From the NCBI RefSeq assembly GCF_902705885.1, contig NZ_CACSIP010000003.1, positions 82,808 through 146,807 on the forward strand: DNA of 64,000 nucleotides. Reading direction: 5' to 3'. This DNA comes from Mycolicibacterium austroafricanum (GTDB taxonomy: Bacteria; Actinomycetota; Actinomycetes; Mycobacteriales; Mycobacteriaceae). The notes under the pieces were generated by a model. The model was not told the DNA's origin and made no database searches. It saw nothing but the letters and a program-made list of their open reading frames with translations. The first letter of the stretch is position 1; every line of letters begins with the position of its first letter. The position numbers were made by a program, and so were the translations under genes. Positions 1 through 13,082 of the stretch are shown piece by piece.

Positions 1-574
<574 letters not shown>

Positions 575-575
<1 letters not shown>

Positions 576-1600
576 TGGACTTTGACGCCCTGCTGTTGCT
601 GTCGTTCGGTGGTCCGGAGGGCCCCGAGCAGGTGATGCCGTTCCTCGAGAACGTCACCCGGGGCCGGGGGATCCCCCGCGAGCGGCTGGCAGCTGTCGCC
701 GAGCACTACCTGCACTTCGGCGGGGTGTCGCCGATCAACGGAATCAACCGGGAGCTGATCGTCGCGATCGAAGCGGAGCTGGCGCGCCGCGGCCTGGAGC
801 TGCCGGTCTACTTCGGCAATCGCAACTGGGAGCCCTACGTCGAGGACGCGGTCGCGCAGATGCGGGACAACGGGATTCGACGTGCCGCCGTGTTCTCGAC
901 GTCGGCCTGGGGAGGCTATTCCGGCTGTACGCAATACCAGGAAGACATCGCGCGCGCACGTATGTCGGCGGGTTCCGACGCGCCGGAGTTGACCAAACTG
1001 CGCCAGTACTTCGATCACCCGCTGCTGGTCGAGATGTTCGCCGATGCCATCCGCGACGCGGCTGCCACGCTGCCCGAGGCGGTGCGCGCAGCCGCCCGGC
1101 TCGTCTTCACCGCGCATTCGATCCCGTTGCGGGCAGCCGCGCGTTGCGGTCCCGATCTCTACGAGCGCCAGGTCGGCCACACCAGCGCGCTGGTGGCCGC
1201 GGCGGCGGGATACCGCGACTACGACCAGGTTTGGCAGTCTCGGTCAGGACCGCCACAGATGCCGTGGCTGGAGCCCGACGTCGGCGATCACCTCGACTCG
1301 CTGGCGCGCGCCGGCACCGAGGCGGTGATCGTCTGCCCGGTCGGTTTTGTCGCCGACCACATCGAGGTGGTCTGGGATCTCGACAGCGAACTGGCCTCTC
1401 AGGCCGCCGATGCGGGGATCGCCTTCGCGCGGGCGTCGACGCCCAACGCGCAGCCCCGGTTCGCGCAGCTGGTGGTCGACCTGATCGATGAGATGCGCTT
1501 CGGGCGTCCGGCGGCCCGGCTCGCGGAAAGCGAGGTTCCCGGCTACGGCTGCAGTGTCAACGGGGCTCTGTGCACCCCGGCCTGCTCGGTCGACCGCTAA
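575..1600 (+). CDS. hemH: Ferrochelatase
   Basis: This 341-residue protein inserts the metal in late haem synthesis. The start is the ATG overlapping the inhA stop, giving [13 protein letters not shown], the usual N-terminus of the family; a longer frame upstream lies inside inhA. FTAHSIP carries the conserved metal-site histidine. Three cysteines lie at the extreme C-terminus (about residues 326, 333 and 337), plus one near 118. Mycobacterial ferrochelatases are known to hold a [2Fe-2S] cluster on such cysteines, so this is probably an iron-sulfur form. It is translationally coupled to inhA. Confidence 0.97.
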
Positions 1601-2451
1601 TCGCGCCAGGCGGATCGCAGGATCGAACCGACCGCGGCCAGTCGTGCGGACCGGACCACCAAGGACAGCGGGCGTAACGCATCGCTGGCGAGTTGGACCT
1701 CCGAGGAACTCTGCAGCCCACTCGGGATGAGTCCGGCGCTGACCGTGATGATCGCGTCGACGTGCGCCGCGTTCTCCAGAACCCGCACCGCCCGGGTGGG
1801 CGCGTGGTCGGGGATCCGATGCGCCTGCGTGGATTCCAGCACCTGCTCGACGATCCTGCGCGGATCTGCGACCTCCCCGCTGGGGGCTTCGGCACGCAAT
1901 GCGCCGAGCGCATCGGCAGCCGCGCGCACCGCGTCCCGCAGCGCGTACTCCGCCGCGCCGAGGTCGAGATCCTCAGGCGTCGGCAGCGTCGGCAGCGAAT
2001 ACACCGTCCACGACAACGCGGACAGCTCGGGTTCGAACTCGAACTCCTCGTCGTCGGGGGCGTCCGGGTACTCCAGATCCGGGACCAGCCCGATCGCCGA
2101 CTCCGGCGAGCCGACCATGATCGCCTCCCCGGCGATGATGGCGTCGCGGCCGAACTGCGTCCCCGGGGGCAGCCCGCGGACGTCGCCGGGGACCGGCAAC
2201 GCGAGCACGATCGAGGGTGGAGTCCCCGCCGGTCGTGCTGCGGTGCGCATCGTCTGCAGCAGGGACACCGCCCCGGCGTCATCGAGATCGGGCCACGACA
2301 GACCGGTGCGGTCGGCGGCGACCGAGTCATAGGCTGTCACCGAATGCCTTGGTGTCCACTGGGATAACGCATCAAGAACATCGTCGGGCGCGGCGGCACC
2401 GGCGAGCCAGGCATTGGCCCACACCGACAGCGAAACACTGGGACACCACAT
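1597..2451 (-). CDS. Conserved mycobacterial protein of unknown function (Rv1486c-like)
   Basis: This 284-residue soluble protein has no signal peptide or membrane segment. It occupies the place of Rv1486c, antiparallel between hemH and nfeD. Its N-terminus ([18 protein letters not shown]) is followed by an acidic stretch ([14 protein letters not shown]). I recognise no catalytic motif. The start at 2451 was chosen over a longer upstream frame because a -10-like TACACT (minus strand, 2466-2461) ends nine bases before this ATG, which suggests a near-leaderless transcript. It also leaves room for the divergent nfeD promoter. The stop overlaps the end of hemH by four bases. Confidence 0.85.
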   Translation of the reverse strand: MWCPSVSLSVWANAWLAGAAAPDDVLDALSQWTPRHSVTAYDSVAADRTGLSWPDLDDAGAVSLLQTMRTAARPAGTPPSIVLALPVPGDVRGLPPGTQFGRDAIIAGEAIMVGSPESAIGLVPDLEYPDAPDDEEFEFEPELSALSWTVYSLPTLPTPEDLDLGAAEYALRDAVRAAADALGALRAEAPSGEVADPRRIVEQVLESTQAHRIPDHAPTRAVRVLENAAHVDAIITVSAGLIPSGLQSSSEVQLASDALRPLSLVVRSARLAAVGSILRSAWRD

Positions 2452-2524
2452 GATGCAGGCAGTGTAGTTGTTGGGTCTGGTTGTTACCTGCTGACACCGT
2501 CGGCGCCGCGCTAGGCTCGGTGTC

Positions 2525-2959
2525 ATGCCCGTACCGCTGATCTGGCTGATCGCAGCACTGGCTCTGGCCGGAGCCGAGGTGCTCACCGGTGACCTGTTCC
2601 TGCTTATGCTCAGCGGCGGGGCGCTGGCCGCAGCCGCTTCCAGCTGGCTGCTCGCATTGCCGGTCTGGGTGGACGGGTTGGTGTTCCTGCTGGTGTCGGT
2701 CCTGCTGCTGGTCGGGGTGCGCCCGGCGATCAAGCGGCGGATGCAGTCCGGCAAGGGCCTGCTGGACCCGGCCAAGGCGCTGGAGGGCAAGAGCGCGTTG
2801 GTGCTCGACCGGGTGGCGCGCCACGAAGGTCAGGTCAAGCTCGACGGGGAGATCTGGACGGCGCGGCCGCACGTCGAGACCGATGTCTACGAAGCCGGTG
2901 ACCAGGTGACCGTTGTGCACATCGACGGGGCCACCGCGGTCGTCGCCAAGATCGTCTAG
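2525..2959 (+). CDS. NfeD-like membrane protein
   Basis: This is a 144-residue protein with two or three hydrophobic helices in the first 70 residues. They are followed by a soluble domain of the NfeD C-terminal (OB-fold) type ([26 protein letters not shown]...[19 protein letters not shown]). NfeD proteins pair with SPFH/stomatin partners in membrane quality control and microdomain organisation, and the SPFH gene starts 14 bases downstream. A -10-like TAGGCT (2512-2517) ends seven bases before the ATG, which fits leaderless initiation from a promoter divergent with the gene at 2451. Confidence 0.92.
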   Translation: MPVPLIWLIAALALAGAEVLTGDLFLLMLSGGALAAAASSWLLALPVWVDGLVFLLVSVLLLVGVRPAIKRRMQSGKGLLDPAKALEGKSALVLDRVARHEGQVKLDGEIWTARPHVETDVYEAGDQVTVVHIDGATAVVAKIV

Positions 2960-2973
2960 AGAAGGAGTCCGTT

Positions 2974-4194
2974 GTGGACGGTGCTGTCGCAGGATTGGTC
3001 CTGCTGGCCGTGTTGGTGGTGTTCGCCGTGATCGTCGTGGCGAAGTCGGTGGCGCTGGTACCGCAGGCCGAGGCCGCGGTGATCGAGCGTCTGGGGCGCT
3101 ACAGCAAGACGGTGTCGGGGCAGCTGACGCTGCTGTTGCCCTTCATCGACAAGATCCGAGCGCGGGTCGACCTGCGCGAGCGGGTGGTGTCGTTCCCCCC
3201 GCAGCCGGTGATCACCGAGGACAACCTGACCGTGAACATCGACACCGTCGTCTACTTCCAGGTCACCAACCCGCAGGCGGCGGTCTATCAGATCAGCAAC
3301 TACATCGTCGGCGTGGAGCAACTGACCACCACCACCCTGCGCAACGTGGTGGGCGGCATGACGCTCGAACAGACGCTGACCTCTCGTGACTCGATCAACG
3401 GCCAGTTGCGGGGGGTGCTCGACGAGGCCACCAACCGATGGGGTCTGCGGGTGGCCCGAGTCGAACTGCGCAGCATCGATCCGCCGCCGTCGATCCAGGA
3501 CTCGATGGAGAAGCAGATGCGCGCCGACCGGGAGAAGCGCGCGATGATCCTGACCGCCGAGGGCCACCGGGAGGCGTCCATCAAGCAGGCGGAGGGACAG
3601 AAGCAGTCCCAGATCCTGGCGGCGGAAGGCGCGAAGCAGGCGGCCATCCTCAGCGCCGAGGCCGACCGGCAGTCGCGCATGTTGCGGGCCCAGGGTGAGC
3701 GCGCCGCCTCCTACCTGCAGGCCCAGGGACAGGCCAAGGCGATCGAGAAGACCTTCGCCGCCATCAAGGCCGGACGGCCGACCCCGGAGATGCTGGCCTA
3801 CCAGTACCTGCAGACGTTGCCGGAGATGGCCAAGGGCGAGGCGAACAAGGTGTGGCTGGTGCCCAGTGATTTCGGCTCCGCGCTGGAGGGCTTCACCAAG
3901 CTGCTCGGGGCCCCGGGTGAGGACGGGGTGTTCCGCTACACACCGTCGCCGGTGGAGGAGAACCTGCCCAAGCCGGAGGACGACTCGGCAGAGGTGGCCG
4001 ACTGGTTCAACACCCAGACCGACCCGGAGATCGCCCAGGCCGTCGCCGAAGCGGTGGCCGAGGCACGCACACCGGTCGCCGGCCTCGACGGACCGCGGCA
4101 GTATCCGCCCCTCACGCAACAGATGCAGCCGGAAGCGACCGACTACACCAGACAACAGGCGCCGGCGCCCCGTCACGGCGGTTCGGAACAGTGA
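2974..4194 (+). CDS. SPFH/stomatin-family membrane protein (QmcA-like)
   Basis: This 406-residue protein has one N-terminal membrane anchor (about residues 3-25). An SPFH/band 7 domain follows (VPQAEAAVIERLGRYSKTVSGQLTLLLPFIDKI...), then a long Ala/Glu/Gln-rich coiled-coil around residues 190-260. The C-terminal tail is acidic and proline-rich and looks disordered. It starts with GTG behind a strong GAAGGAG ribosome site at 2961-2967, directly after nfeD. The two proteins probably form a membrane scaffold complex; the substrate or partner protease is not evident here. It corresponds to Rv1488 in gene order. Confidence 0.95.
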   Translation: MDGAVAGLVLLAVLVVFAVIVVAKSVALVPQAEAAVIERLGRYSKTVSGQLTLLLPFIDKIRARVDLRERVVSFPPQPVITEDNLTVNIDTVVYFQVTNPQAAVYQISNYIVGVEQLTTTTLRNVVGGMTLEQTLTSRDSINGQLRGVLDEATNRWGLRVARVELRSIDPPPSIQDSMEKQMRADREKRAMILTAEGHREASIKQAEGQKQSQILAAEGAKQAAILSAEADRQSRMLRAQGERAASYLQAQGQAKAIEKTFAAIKAGRPTPEMLAYQYLQTLPEMAKGEANKVWLVPSDFGSALEGFTKLLGAPGEDGVFRYTPSPVEENLPKPEDDSAEVADWFNTQTDPEIAQAVAEAVAEARTPVAGLDGPRQYPPLTQQMQPEATDYTRQQAPAPRHGGSEQ

Positions 4195-4553
4195 CTGCGC
4201 TGACGTCGACGCGGACCTATGCGGTGCTGGCCGCCGTTCAGGCCGGCGACGCCGTGGCGTGCGCCGTGCCGATCGCACCGATCGAGAAAGCGTTCGACGA
4301 CGTCGGTCTGGCGCCGGAGCTGCGGCCGCTCATCCCGTTCGTCAAGGCCGCCGCTGCCATCGGGCTGGCATCGGTGTACCGGTTTCCGGGGTTGGCCCGC
4401 CTGACGACGTTCATGCTGACCGTGTATTTCGTGCTGGCCGTCGGTGCCCACATCAGGGCCAGGGACTGGAGCCCGGGGATCGTGGCGGCGTCGTCGTTCC
4501 TCGCGCTCTACGCCACGATGACGGCCAAGGGCCCGAAGGTCAGCCGGCGCTGA
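4191..4553 (+). CDS. DoxX-like small membrane protein
   Basis: This 120-residue hydrophobic protein has about four predicted membrane helices. The layout is that of DoxX-like proteins: an N-terminal helix, a loop with IEKAFDDVGL, then three helices. GTG start and the preceding TGA overlap by four bases (GTGA), so it is translated with the SPFH gene. It occupies the position of Rv1490. The biochemical role is unknown. It converges on, and overlaps by 14 bases, the gene on the other strand. Confidence 0.8.
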   Translation: MTALTSTRTYAVLAAVQAGDAVACAVPIAPIEKAFDDVGLAPELRPLIPFVKAAAAIGLASVYRFPGLARLTTFMLTVYFVLAVGAHIRARDWSPGIVAASSFLALYATMTAKGPKVSRR

Positions 4554-5283
4554 TCACCGGGGCGGGGGGCTCGACCGGCTCGTCGGGCCGGCGGCCCCGG
4601 CGGTCGGTCCGGACTTCGTAGATCAGCCCGGCGACGCCGAGGCTCGCCGTGCACAACGAGACCACGAACAGCAGGGGACTGACGTTGCCCGTGAGGGCGT
4701 CACCAAGGATGACGACCGCCGCGGTTCCGGGGAGCAGGCCCGCCGAGGTCGCCAGTGTGTAGGGCACCGCCCGCACCGCCGACGAGCCCGCCGCATAGTT
4801 CAGCACCGAGAACGGGACGATCGGGATCATCCGGATCGACAACACCGTCGGCCAGCCTCGGTCGGCGAGCCTGCTGTTCACCGCCTCCAGGCGCGGGTGG
4901 GTCACCAGCCGGTCCAGCTGCCAGCCCACCGCCCGCACCAGCAGCAGCGCGATGACTGCGCTGACGGTGCTGGCCAGCACCGCCAACGGCACCCCCAGAT
5001 ACGGACCGAAGAGCAGACCCGCTGCCAGCGTGAAGACGGTGCGCGGGAACGGGAACACCGTGACGATGATGTGCGCGGCCAGGAAAGCCAGCGGGAACCA
5101 CGGGCCCACCGAGGTCGCCCAGTCCCGCAGTTGCACCGCGGTGGGCAGCGGTACGAGTGCCGCGATTGCGACGAGGATCACAATCGCGGTGAGGAGGGCG
5201 GCGAACCGACGAGGAGGAAACATCCTCAGCGTGGTGAGCACCGCCGCACGAACGGTGCGCAGCGTGCTGACGACGGAGTTCAC
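4540..5283 (-). CDS. TVP38/TMEM64 (DedA/SNARE-associated) family membrane protein
   Basis: This 247-residue integral membrane protein has the VTT-domain pattern: FPFPRTVFTLAAGLLFGPYLG (re-entrant loop region) and RMIPIVPFSVLNYAAGSS. Family members are linked to lipid scrambling or transport and envelope homeostasis. A longer frame reaches 5385 but would nearly abut the divergent mutA. I prefer the GTG at 5283, because a TACCCT -10-like box (minus strand, 5297-5292) ends eight bases upstream. It corresponds to Rv1491c. The C-terminal tail is short and proline-rich. Confidence 0.88.
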   Translation of the reverse strand: MNSVVSTLRTVRAAVLTTLRMFPPRRFAALLTAIVILVAIAALVPLPTAVQLRDWATSVGPWFPLAFLAAHIIVTVFPFPRTVFTLAAGLLFGPYLGVPLAVLASTVSAVIALLLVRAVGWQLDRLVTHPRLEAVNSRLADRGWPTVLSIRMIPIVPFSVLNYAAGSSAVRAVPYTLATSAGLLPGTAAVVILGDALTGNVSPLLFVVSLCTASLGVAGLIYEVRTDRRGRRPDEPVEPPAPVISAG

Positions 5284-5393
5284 GTCTTCCAAGGGTACGG
5301 GGCTAGACCGGAAACCGGCGCTCGGACAGGCCCGGCGGCCGCGCACGCCGGCCGGACCGGCGCACGCCGGCGTGACGCCCATCATTTAGCCTG

Positions 5394-7274
5394 ATGGCTG
5401 TGCAGAAACCCAGCGCCGGCACTGCCGGGGGTGTAGTGGATTCCGATCTCGACCGATGGCGGTCCGCCGTGGCGGGTGTGTTGGCCAAGTCGACTCGACG
5501 TGATCCTGCCGATCTGCCTGCCGAACCGGAGCGGCTGCTGGACTCACCGACGTACGACGGCTTCCCGATCCGGCCGCTCTACACCAGCGTCGACGAACTC
5601 GCCGAGCCGGAGCTGCCGGGCCGGTGGCCGTTTGTCCGCGGCGGTGACGCGCTGCGCGATGTGAAGTCCGGATGGAAGGTCGCGGAGGTCTTCGCCGCCG
5701 AGGGATCCACCGTGGACAACGCCAACGGCTCGCTGCTGCTCGGCCTGACCGAGGGGGTCAGCGCGCTGGTGCTGAGCGTCACCGACACCGACGGCGCGGT
5801 GCGGCCCACCGATCTGGAACGGCTGCTGAACGGGGTGTTCCTCGATCTGGTCCCGGTGGTGCTGGATGTCACCGGCGACGGTCCGGCCTATCGCGTCGCC
5901 GCCGACGCACTGGTGGGCCTGCTGGCCGATCTCGACGACGACCAGCGGTCCCGGCTGTCGGTGGATCTCGGCGCCGACCCGCTCACCGCGCCGCTGGCCG
6001 GCCGTCCCGCACCCGGGTTCGACGACGTCATCGCGACCGCGCAGAAGGTCGCCGGCTACGACGGGCACGTGCGGGCCATCACGGTGGACGGACCGGTCTT
6101 CCACAACCTCGGCGCCAATGCGTCCTGGGAGCTCGGTGCGGCCGTCGCCGCCGGGGTGGCCTATCTGCGCCTGCTGGTCGAGGCGGGTCTGCCCACGGCC
6201 GCAGCTCTCGGCCAGATCAGCTTCCGGTTCGCCGCCGACGACGATCAGTTCACCACCATCGCGAAACTGCGTGCCGCCCGCCAACTCTGGGCCCGGGTGG
6301 CCGATGTCGTCGGGGAGCCGCAGGCGGGCGCGGCGACCGTGCACGCCAGCACATCGCTGGCGATGATGGCGCAGCGAGACCCCTGGGTGAACATGCTGCG
6401 CACCACGGTCGCGGCGTTCTCGGCGGGTGTCGGCGGGGCCGACACGGTTCTGGTGCACCCGTTCGACGTGGCGATCCCCGGCGGGTTTCCGGGCACCGCG
6501 CGCAGCTTCGCGCGGCGCATCGCCCGCAACACCCAGCTGTTACTGCTCGAGGAGTCCCACATCGGCCGGGTTCTCGACCCGGCGGGCGGGTCGTGGTTCG
6601 TCGAGGAGCTCACCGGCCGACTCGCCGAGCAGGCCTGGGCGCACTTCCAGGAGATCGAGGCCCGCGGCGGTTTCGCGTCGGCCGGAGAATACCTCGCCGG
6701 GCGGATCGCCGAGGTCGCCGAGCGTCGGGCCGAGGACATCGCGCGTCGGCGCACCGCGCTGACCGGCGTCAACGAGTATCCGAACCTCGCGGAAGTTCCG
6801 CTGCCGCAAGGTGATCCGCTGCCCTCGGTGCGCCGGTACGCCGCACGGTTCGAAGCGTTGCGCAACCGCTCGGACGTCCACCTGGAGAAGGCCGGCTCCC
6901 GCCCGGCGGTGCTGCTGCTGCCGCTCGGCCCGCTCGCCGAGCACAACATCCGCACCACGTTCATCTCGAACCTGCTGGCCTCCGGGGGAATCGAGGCGGT
7001 CAACCCCGGACCGTTGGAGGCCGCCGGTGTCGGCGAGGCCGTCGCCGAACTCGACGGCGCCGAGATCGCTGTCGTCTGCGGCACCGATTCCCGTTACGCG
7101 AACGAGGCTTCGGCCGTGGTCGACGCCGCGCGGCAGGCCGGTGTGCGCCACATCCTGCTGGCTGGGCCGGAGAAGGCGGTCGCGGAAGCCGACTCGAAAC
7201 CCGACGGTTACCTGACCGCGAAGATCGATGCGGTCGAGGTGTTGTCGGACCTGCTGACCCGATTGGGGGCGTGA
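5394..7274 (+). CDS. mutA: Methylmalonyl-CoA mutase small subunit
   Basis: This 626-residue subunit of the heterodimeric adenosylcobalamin mutase interconverts (R)-methylmalonyl-CoA and succinyl-CoA in propionate and odd-chain lipid metabolism. It has the mutase TIM-barrel segments ([40 protein letters not shown]) and a C-terminal flavodoxin-like domain. That domain lacks the DxHxxG cobalamin motif, as expected for the non-catalytic subunit. The start is ATG at 5394. However, a TAGCCT -10-like box (5387-5392) sits too close to it and would instead place transcription at the in-frame GTG at 5400, seven bases after the box. The true start may therefore be two codons later. mutB follows after one base. 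Confidence 0.96.
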   Translation: MAVQKPSAGTAGGVVDSDLDRWRSAVAGVLAKSTRRDPADLPAEPERLLDSPTYDGFPIRPLYTSVDELAEPELPGRWPFVRGGDALRDVKSGWKVAEVFAAEGSTVDNANGSLLLGLTEGVSALVLSVTDTDGAVRPTDLERLLNGVFLDLVPVVLDVTGDGPAYRVAADALVGLLADLDDDQRSRLSVDLGADPLTAPLAGRPAPGFDDVIATAQKVAGYDGHVRAITVDGPVFHNLGANASWELGAAVAAGVAYLRLLVEAGLPTAAALGQISFRFAADDDQFTTIAKLRAARQLWARVADVVGEPQAGAATVHASTSLAMMAQRDPWVNMLRTTVAAFSAGVGGADTVLVHPFDVAIPGGFPGTARSFARRIARNTQLLLLEESHIGRVLDPAGGSWFVEELTGRLAEQAWAHFQEIEARGGFASAGEYLAGRIAEVAERRAEDIARRRTALTGVNEYPNLAEVPLPQGDPLPSVRRYAARFEALRNRSDVHLEKAGSRPAVLLLPLGPLAEHNIRTTFISNLLASGGIEAVNPGPLEAAGVGEAVAELDGAEIAVVCGTDSRYANEASAVVDAARQAGVRHILLAGPEKAVAEADSKPDGYLTAKIDAVEVLSDLLTRLGA

Positions 7275-7275
7275 C

Positions 7276-9528
<2,253 letters not shown>

Positions 9529-10524
9529 ATGAGCCCATCTGCCGGTGAGCTGGCCGCGGCGGTCCGCGACGGTGACCGCTCGGCGTTGGCCCGGGCGATC
9601 ACCCTGGTCGAGTCCACCCGCGCCGATCACCGCCAGCAGGCTCAGGAGCTGCTGCTGGAGCTGATGCCGCAAGCGGGCAGCGCCGTGCATGTCGGCATCA
9701 CCGGGGTCCCCGGGGTCGGCAAGTCGACCTGTATCGAGGCGCTCGGGATGTACCTGATCGAGCAGGGGCACCGGGTCGCGGTCCTGGCCGTGGACCCGTC
9801 GTCCACCCGCACCGGCGGCTCGATCCTGGGGGACAAGACCCGGATGGCGCGCCTGGCGGTACACGACGACGCCTACATCCGGCCTTCGCCGACATCGGGG
9901 ACACTCGGTGGTGTCGCCAAGGCGACCCGCGAGACGATCGTGTTGCTGGAGGCTGCGGGCTACGACGTCATCCTGGTCGAGACGGTCGGCGTGGGCCAGT
10001 CCGAGGTGACGGTTGCCAACATGGTGGACACTTTCGTGTTCCTCACGCTGGCCCGCACGGGCGACCAACTGCAGGGGATCAAGAAAGGCGTGCTCGAACT
10101 CGCCGACATCGTGGTGGTCAACAAGGCCGATGGTGAACACGCGGTGGAGGCCAAGGCCGCCGCCCGGGAACTGGCCGGCGCCATTCGCCTGATCTATCCC
10201 CGGGAAACCCTATGGCGCCCACCGGTTCTGACACTGAGCGCGTTGCACGGCACCGGCCTGACCGAGCTCTGGGACACCGTGCTCAAGCACCGCGAGGTGC
10301 TCACCGAGGCAGGGGAATTCGACGCCCGGCGGCGTCAACAGCAGGTGGATTGGACCTGGTCGATGGTGCGCGACTCGGTGCTGGACCGGGTGCTCTCGAG
10401 CCCCGGGGTGCGGCGGATCCGCGCCGATGTGGAGCGCCAGGTCCGCGACGGCGAGCTGACTCCAGCGCTTGCTGCGCAGCAGATCATCGACGCTGCCGAG
10501 CAGCCACCGGCCCCCCGGATTTAA
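9529..10524 (+). CDS. meaB: MeaB/ArgK-type G-protein chaperone of methylmalonyl-CoA mutase
   Basis: This 331-residue GTPase has a P-loop GVPGVGKST at about residues 59-67 and the segment VDPSSTRTGGSILGDKTRM with switch residues. VETVGVGQSE follows, and the guanine-specificity motif is NKAD. MeaB proteins gate cobalamin loading and rescue inactivated mutase. Older annotation calls the family ArgK, a supposed arginine transport kinase. The position immediately after mutB supports the chaperone role. The C-terminal region (VERQVRDGELTPALAAQQI) matches the family's dimerisation arm. Confidence 0.96.
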   Translation: MSPSAGELAAAVRDGDRSALARAITLVESTRADHRQQAQELLLELMPQAGSAVHVGITGVPGVGKSTCIEALGMYLIEQGHRVAVLAVDPSSTRTGGSILGDKTRMARLAVHDDAYIRPSPTSGTLGGVAKATRETIVLLEAAGYDVILVETVGVGQSEVTVANMVDTFVFLTLARTGDQLQGIKKGVLELADIVVVNKADGEHAVEAKAAARELAGAIRLIYPRETLWRPPVLTLSALHGTGLTELWDTVLKHREVLTEAGEFDARRRQQQVDWTWSMVRDSVLDRVLSSPGVRRIRADVERQVRDGELTPALAAQQIIDAAEQPPAPRI

Positions 10525-10576
10525 CGAATCGATAACTCCTGGGTTCTTTGCCGCGCAGCGGAGTAAATTCAATATT

Positions 10577-11872
10577 GTGACGGGCGTCAACAGCCGGGAG
10601 CGCAGCGCGGCGTTCCCCGAAGGGTCCGACGGCGCTGCCCTGCCGCATGGTGTCCAGGGCGCGGCGGACCCGAATTTCGGCTGTGCGGTGCGCGCGTTCT
10701 CACAGTTGTTCCCGTGGCGGCGCTTCGGCGGCGGAGCGTTGGCCGTCTACCTCGACGGGGAGCCGGTCGTCGACGTGTGGACCGGCTGGTCCGACCGCCG
10801 GGGTGCCCGGCACTGGAATGCCGACACCGGGACCATGGTGTTCTCGGCGACCAAAGGGGTGGCCGCCACGGTCATCCACCGACTGGCCGACCGCGGCCTC
10901 ATCGACTACGACGCGCCCGTCGCCGAATACTGGCCCGAGTTCGGCGCGAACGGCAAATCGACGATCACGGTCCGCGACGCGTTGCGGCACCGGGCAGGTC
11001 TGTCGCAGCTCAACGGAGCGGTCAAGGGTGATCTCGTCGATCATCTGCGAATGGAGGAGCGGCTGGCCGCGGCTCCGGTCAGTTGGCTGCACGGCAGGCC
11101 CGCCTACCACGCGCTGACGTTCGGCTGGTTGTTATCCGGGCTGGCGCGTGCGATCACCGGCAAGGGGATGCGCGAGCTGATGCGCACCGAGGTCGCCGCC
11201 CCTCTGAACACCGACGGGCTGCACCTCGGTCGGCCACCGGCGCACGCGCCGACGCACGCCGCGCAGATCATCGGTCCGCAGAGCGCGCTGCAGAACCCGA
11301 TCTTCAACCTGGTCGCCCCCCGGTTGGCTGCGCTGCCCTTCTCCGGTGGATTCGGTGCGATGTACTTTCCGGGAGTCAAGGCGTTCGTGCAGGGCGACAT
11401 CCCGATGCTCGACAGCGAGATCCCCGCGGCGAACGGGGTGGCCACCGCCCGTGCGCTGGCCCGCATGTACGGGGCCATCGCCAACGGCGGACGCATCGAC
11501 GGAGTGCAGTTCCTGTCCAGTCAGACCGCCGCCGCACTCGTCGGCCGGCCGAGCCTGCGGCCCGACCACACCATGGTGCTGCCGTTGGCGTTCCACCTCG
11601 GCTACCACAGCCTGCCGTTCCCGGGTGTGCTTCCCGGCTTCGGCCATGTCGGCCTCGGTGGCTCGCTGGGATGGGCCGACCCGCAGTCCGGACTGGCGTT
11701 CGGTTTTGTGCACAACCGACTGCTCACCCCTTTGGTCGTCGCGGATCAGGCCGGTTTCGTGGCGACAGCGGCACTGCTGCGCCGGGGCGCGGCGCAGGCC
11801 CGCAAGAACGGCTACCGGCCGGTGCACGAGTTCGGGGCGCCGTTCGCCGACCTGACCCGGACCGCGGTCTGA
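10577..11872 (+). CDS. lipL: LipL-like serine hydrolase of the beta-lactamase fold
   Basis: This 431-residue esterase or beta-lactamase-related protein has SATK as the SxxK nucleophile motif (VFSATKGV) and YHALTFGW as the tyrosine motif. Near the C-terminus is a GFGHVGLGGSLGWADP segment, typical of class C-like esterases. It resembles mycobacterial LipL (Rv1497), a lipase/esterase. A longer frame starting within meaB was rejected. The TAAATT box at 10564-10569 ends seven bases before GTG 10577, so a leaderless transcript fits, and this gives a length like LipL (429). The physiological substrate is unknown. Confidence 0.9.
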   Translation: MTGVNSRERSAAFPEGSDGAALPHGVQGAADPNFGCAVRAFSQLFPWRRFGGGALAVYLDGEPVVDVWTGWSDRRGARHWNADTGTMVFSATKGVAATVIHRLADRGLIDYDAPVAEYWPEFGANGKSTITVRDALRHRAGLSQLNGAVKGDLVDHLRMEERLAAAPVSWLHGRPAYHALTFGWLLSGLARAITGKGMRELMRTEVAAPLNTDGLHLGRPPAHAPTHAAQIIGPQSALQNPIFNLVAPRLAALPFSGGFGAMYFPGVKAFVQGDIPMLDSEIPAANGVATARALARMYGAIANGGRIDGVQFLSSQTAAALVGRPSLRPDHTMVLPLAFHLGYHSLPFPGVLPGFGHVGLGGSLGWADPQSGLAFGFVHNRLLTPLVVADQAGFVATAALLRRGAAQARKNGYRPVHEFGAPFADLTRTAV

Positions 11873-11873
11873 C

Positions 11874-12608
11874 TCAACTGGTGGCGCGGGTGAACCACTT
11901 GGTTTTGATCCGCCACGAATACGCCGACGTCAGCGCGAAGCCGGCGCCGCACGCGCAGGCGAAAATCCACACCAGGGTGCTGCCCTGGACGGTCTGCAGC
12001 GGCGTGACGAATGCGGTGATGATGCGCACCACGCAGGCCGCGATGCCCATCCCGCACGCGAAGAGGTAGACGTTGGCGATCGGCCGCGAGCGCGGATCGA
12101 CACGCAGGATCAACAGCGCGCGCGAGCCGTAACAGAGCAGGTAGATCAGCATGCCGCAGAGCAGCAGCCAGTAGACGTTCAGCCAGATGTCGGTGGGTAC
12201 GTCGAAGAAGTCGGGCCGGTAGATCGCCGCACCGTTGCCCAGCCAGAACGCCGCCAGCAGCAGCGGTATGCACAGCGTCGCCGGCCGTTCGACGAACTGC
12301 TTGAACCGCCGGTTCATGGCATGGTCCTGTTCGAGCCTGCCCAACGCGTTGTAGACCACGGCCGACGCCGCGACGATGTAGGCGTCGTGGCCGAGGTAAT
12401 CCTCGAGGTTCCATTTCCCGGTCAACGAGTGGAGCCAGACCCCGAGGGTTTCGGAGGCCAGCGGTGTCATCAGCAGCACCGCGATACCCTGCAGCGCGAT
12501 GTTGAGGGTGGCGGCCACCTCCCAGCGGCAGGACCAGGTGACACGACGGATCCACAGGCTCCACAGAATGCACAGGAGCGTGATCGCGATGAGTGTCGCC
12601 AAACCCAT
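11874..12608 (-). CDS. Multi-pass membrane protein of unknown function, partner of HTH regulator
   Basis: This 244-residue protein has about six or seven hydrophobic helices, starting with MGLATLIAITLLCILWSLWIRR. The loops are short and charged (RLEQDHAMNRRFKQFVE and RVDPRSRP). I do not recognise the family. The ATG at 12608 lies 11 bases after the stop of the HTH gene upstream, so the two are probably one operon. The longer frame extending into the HTH gene is a shadow. A regulator plus integral membrane protein pair hints at sensing or immunity-like control, but this is inference only. Its end nearly touches the end of lipL. Confidence 0.75.
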   Translation of the reverse strand: MGLATLIAITLLCILWSLWIRRVTWSCRWEVAATLNIALQGIAVLLMTPLASETLGVWLHSLTGKWNLEDYLGHDAYIVAASAVVYNALGRLEQDHAMNRRFKQFVERPATLCIPLLLAAFWLGNGAAIYRPDFFDVPTDIWLNVYWLLLCGMLIYLLCYGSRALLILRVDPRSRPIANVYLFACGMGIAACVVRIITAFVTPLQTVQGSTLVWIFACACGAGFALTSAYSWRIKTKWFTRATS

Positions 12609-12619
12609 TTCGGACCTGC

Positions 12620-12994
12620 TTACAGGGGAGGCGCGTCGAGGCGGGGCGTCAGCTCGGAGAGCTTCGACCGCTGCCTGACGGCTGATTTTGTCGTGGTGTC
12701 CTGCAGGGTCGCGGCCGCCGAGTGGGCGGACTCGGCGGCTCTGACGTAATTCCAGACTTCCTGGCGACTCATCAAGCCGAACTGGATCTGCAGGTCGGGA
12801 TAGCTGAGGGCGAACCGGTCGGCCACTCGCCGGAGCTCCTCCGCGTTCGGGTAGTCGCTCTCCTTGATTCGCCGGTAATAGGTGCTGCTGGAGACACCGA
12901 GCGCGTCGAAGAGGTCCTTGGCGTCGATCTCTCCGTCGAGGAGGTAATCGAGCAGGGCCTTGAGCTGTCTGCCGTTCTCGTCGGTGCGTGGCAC
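12620..12994 (-). CDS. Small helix-turn-helix transcriptional regulator
   Basis: This protein of about 124 residues has an XRE/phage-repressor-like HTH: DAKDLFDALGVSSSTYYRRIKESDYPNAEELRRVADRF, roughly residues 24-61. A linker-like C-terminal tail rich in Ser/Thr/Ala follows. The GTG start at 12994 was chosen because TATTGT (minus strand, 13006-13001) ends six bases upstream, a leaderless arrangement. Frames extending to 13132 would run through the divergent promoter. It probably binds the perfect palindrome at 13083-13100 and so controls itself and the divergent gene at 13131; this is untested. Confidence 0.75.
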   Translation of the reverse strand: MPRTDENGRQLKALLDYLLDGEIDAKDLFDALGVSSSTYYRRIKESDYPNAEELRRVADRFALSYPDLQIQFGLMSRQEVWNYVRAAESAHSAAATLQDTTTKSAVRQRSKLSELTPRLDAPPL

Positions 12995-13082
12995 CTGAAC
13001 ACAATAAACCGAATTCCCGGGCAGGGGCAGCCCCTCCCGGCAAACAGATGGCAGGGCCTTAATTGACACAGCCGTCACGATT

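Noticed and set aside
2956..4278. A 440-codon minus-strand frame opposite the SPFH gene
   Set aside because: Antisense shadow; the plus-strand protein has a ribosome site and a recognised SPFH domain.
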